Assembly (NCBI RefSeq): GCF_005518285.1
Contig: NZ_SJDU01000137.1
Location: 1 to 5,805 of the forward strand
From: Brachyspira catarrhinii
Lineage (GTDB): Bacteria; Spirochaetota; Brachyspiria; Brachyspirales; Brachyspiraceae
Direction of reading: 5' to 3'
Length of the DNA: 5,805 nucleotides
In this document: positions 5,333-5,805 of the stretch, piece by piece
Position numbering within the stretch: position 1 is the first letter of the stretch
Layout of the letters: each line of letters starts with the position of its first letter
Translations under genes and position numbers: made by a program
The notes under the pieces: model-generated
Database searches by the model: none
The model's input: only the letters and a program-made list of their open reading frames with translations
What the model was told of the DNA's origin: nothing

Positions 5333-5805
5333 ATAAATATTTTTTTAATAACGATACGCAATAAACGGCTATTCCTTCTCCTCTTCCTACAGCGTCCATT
5401 TTTTCGTTCGTTTTAGCTTTTATGGAAATATTTTTTATATCAGTTTTCAATGCTTTCGCCAAACTCTCGCGCATAGAATCTATATAATCTCTCAATTTCG
5501 GTTTTTCGATTATAATCGTAATGTCGGTATTTGAAATCGTATATTTTTTTTCTCCCATAATTTTTGCAGTTTCTTTAAGCAATTCTATGGAGGAAATATT
5601 TTTATATTTATTATCGTTATCGGGAAAATGGCTTCCTATATCTCCCAAAGATAAAGCGCCGAATATGGAATCTATCAAAGCGTGAATTACCGCATCGGCG
5701 TCAGAATGTCCTTTTAATCCGAATTCGCTTTTAATTTCTATTCCCGCCAAAATTAATTTTCTATTTTTTTCAAATATATGGGAATCATAACCATGCCCTA
5801 TTCTC
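5331..5805 (-). CDS. ispF: 2-C-methyl-D-erythritol 2,4-cyclodiphosphate synthase, lacking only its start
   Basis: IspF converts 4-diphosphocytidyl-methylerythritol 2-phosphate to the 2,4-cyclodiphosphate with release of CMP, a late step of the MEP pathway to isoprenoids. Reading the - strand frame to the window edge gives 157 residues beginning RIGHGYDSH, so with one preceding Met the protein would be 158 residues, against 159 in E. coli. Numbered that way, the zinc ligands fall at Asp8, His10 and His42, as in E. coli. GHSDAD (33-38), GDIGSHFPD (55-63) and the C-terminal KTNEKMDAVGRGEGIA (132-147) are family hallmarks. An apparent TTG start at 5750-5748 is internal, because the reading frame and homology continue upstream with no stop. 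Whether it is a separate protein or the C-terminal half of an IspD-IspF fusion cannot be seen here. The prenyl synthase gene follows after 10 nt. Confidence 0.95.
   Translation of the reverse strand, partial: RIGHGYDSHIFEKNRKLILAGIEIKSEFGLKGHSDADAVIHALIDSIFGALSLGDIGSHFPDNDNKYKNISSIELLKETAKIMGEKKYTISNTDITIIIEKPKLRDYIDSMRESLAKALKTDIKNISIKAKTNEKMDAVGRGEGIAVYCVSLLKKYL

Noticed and set aside
5331..5750. A shorter ispF starting at a TTG codon (5750-5748)
   Set aside because: The frame continues upstream with no stop and encodes the conserved RIGHGYDSH containing two zinc ligands, so the gene reaches the window edge.

Overview
This window is a gene-dense, AT-rich (about one third G+C by eye) stretch of an ordinary bacterial chromosome. 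It has six genes on the + strand facing two on the - strand. Ribosomal and RNA polymerase genes in the order S11-S4-RpoA-L17, eubacterial-type Rho and a MEP-pathway gene show that it is bacterial. Strong A/T codon preference, Asn/Lys-rich low-complexity segments, and a squalene-synthase-like gene beside ispF fit a low-GC anaerobe. My best guess is a spirochaete close to Brachyspira, but this rests on overall resemblance and no decisive marker is present.

Bases 1-2223 are the end of the ribosomal-protein/alpha operon: the C-terminus of rpsK (S11), then complete rpsD (S4), rpoA (RNA polymerase alpha) and rplQ (L17). Gaps are 17-23 nt and each start has a Shine-Dalgarno sequence. After a 68-nt AT-rich gap holding a 9-bp direct repeat and a possible weak promoter come rho (2292-3773) and, 14 nt later, a solitary Smr-domain protein (3788-4369). 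The + strand half therefore encodes ribosome parts, an RNA polymerase subunit, the transcription termination factor and a putative nuclease of the family that cuts mRNA at collided ribosomes.

Bases 4364-5805 run the other way: ispF (only its first one or few codons lie outside the window) followed 10 nt later by a squalene/phytoene synthase family gene. IspF helps make the C5 isoprenoid precursors. The prenyl synthase would condense two C15 (or longer) prenyl diphosphates, so the pair looks like a small isoprenoid operon. Its last gene overlaps the end of the smr gene tail-to-tail by 6 bp, with no convincing intrinsic terminator between them.

I found no tRNA, rRNA, CRISPR, insertion sequence, riboswitch or new defence-like system. 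The points most worth a second look are an alpha C-terminal domain lacking part of its usual DNA-binding determinant, an Asn-rich insert in Rho, the rho-smr pairing, and a eukaryote-like squalene synthase with an altered second aspartate motif.
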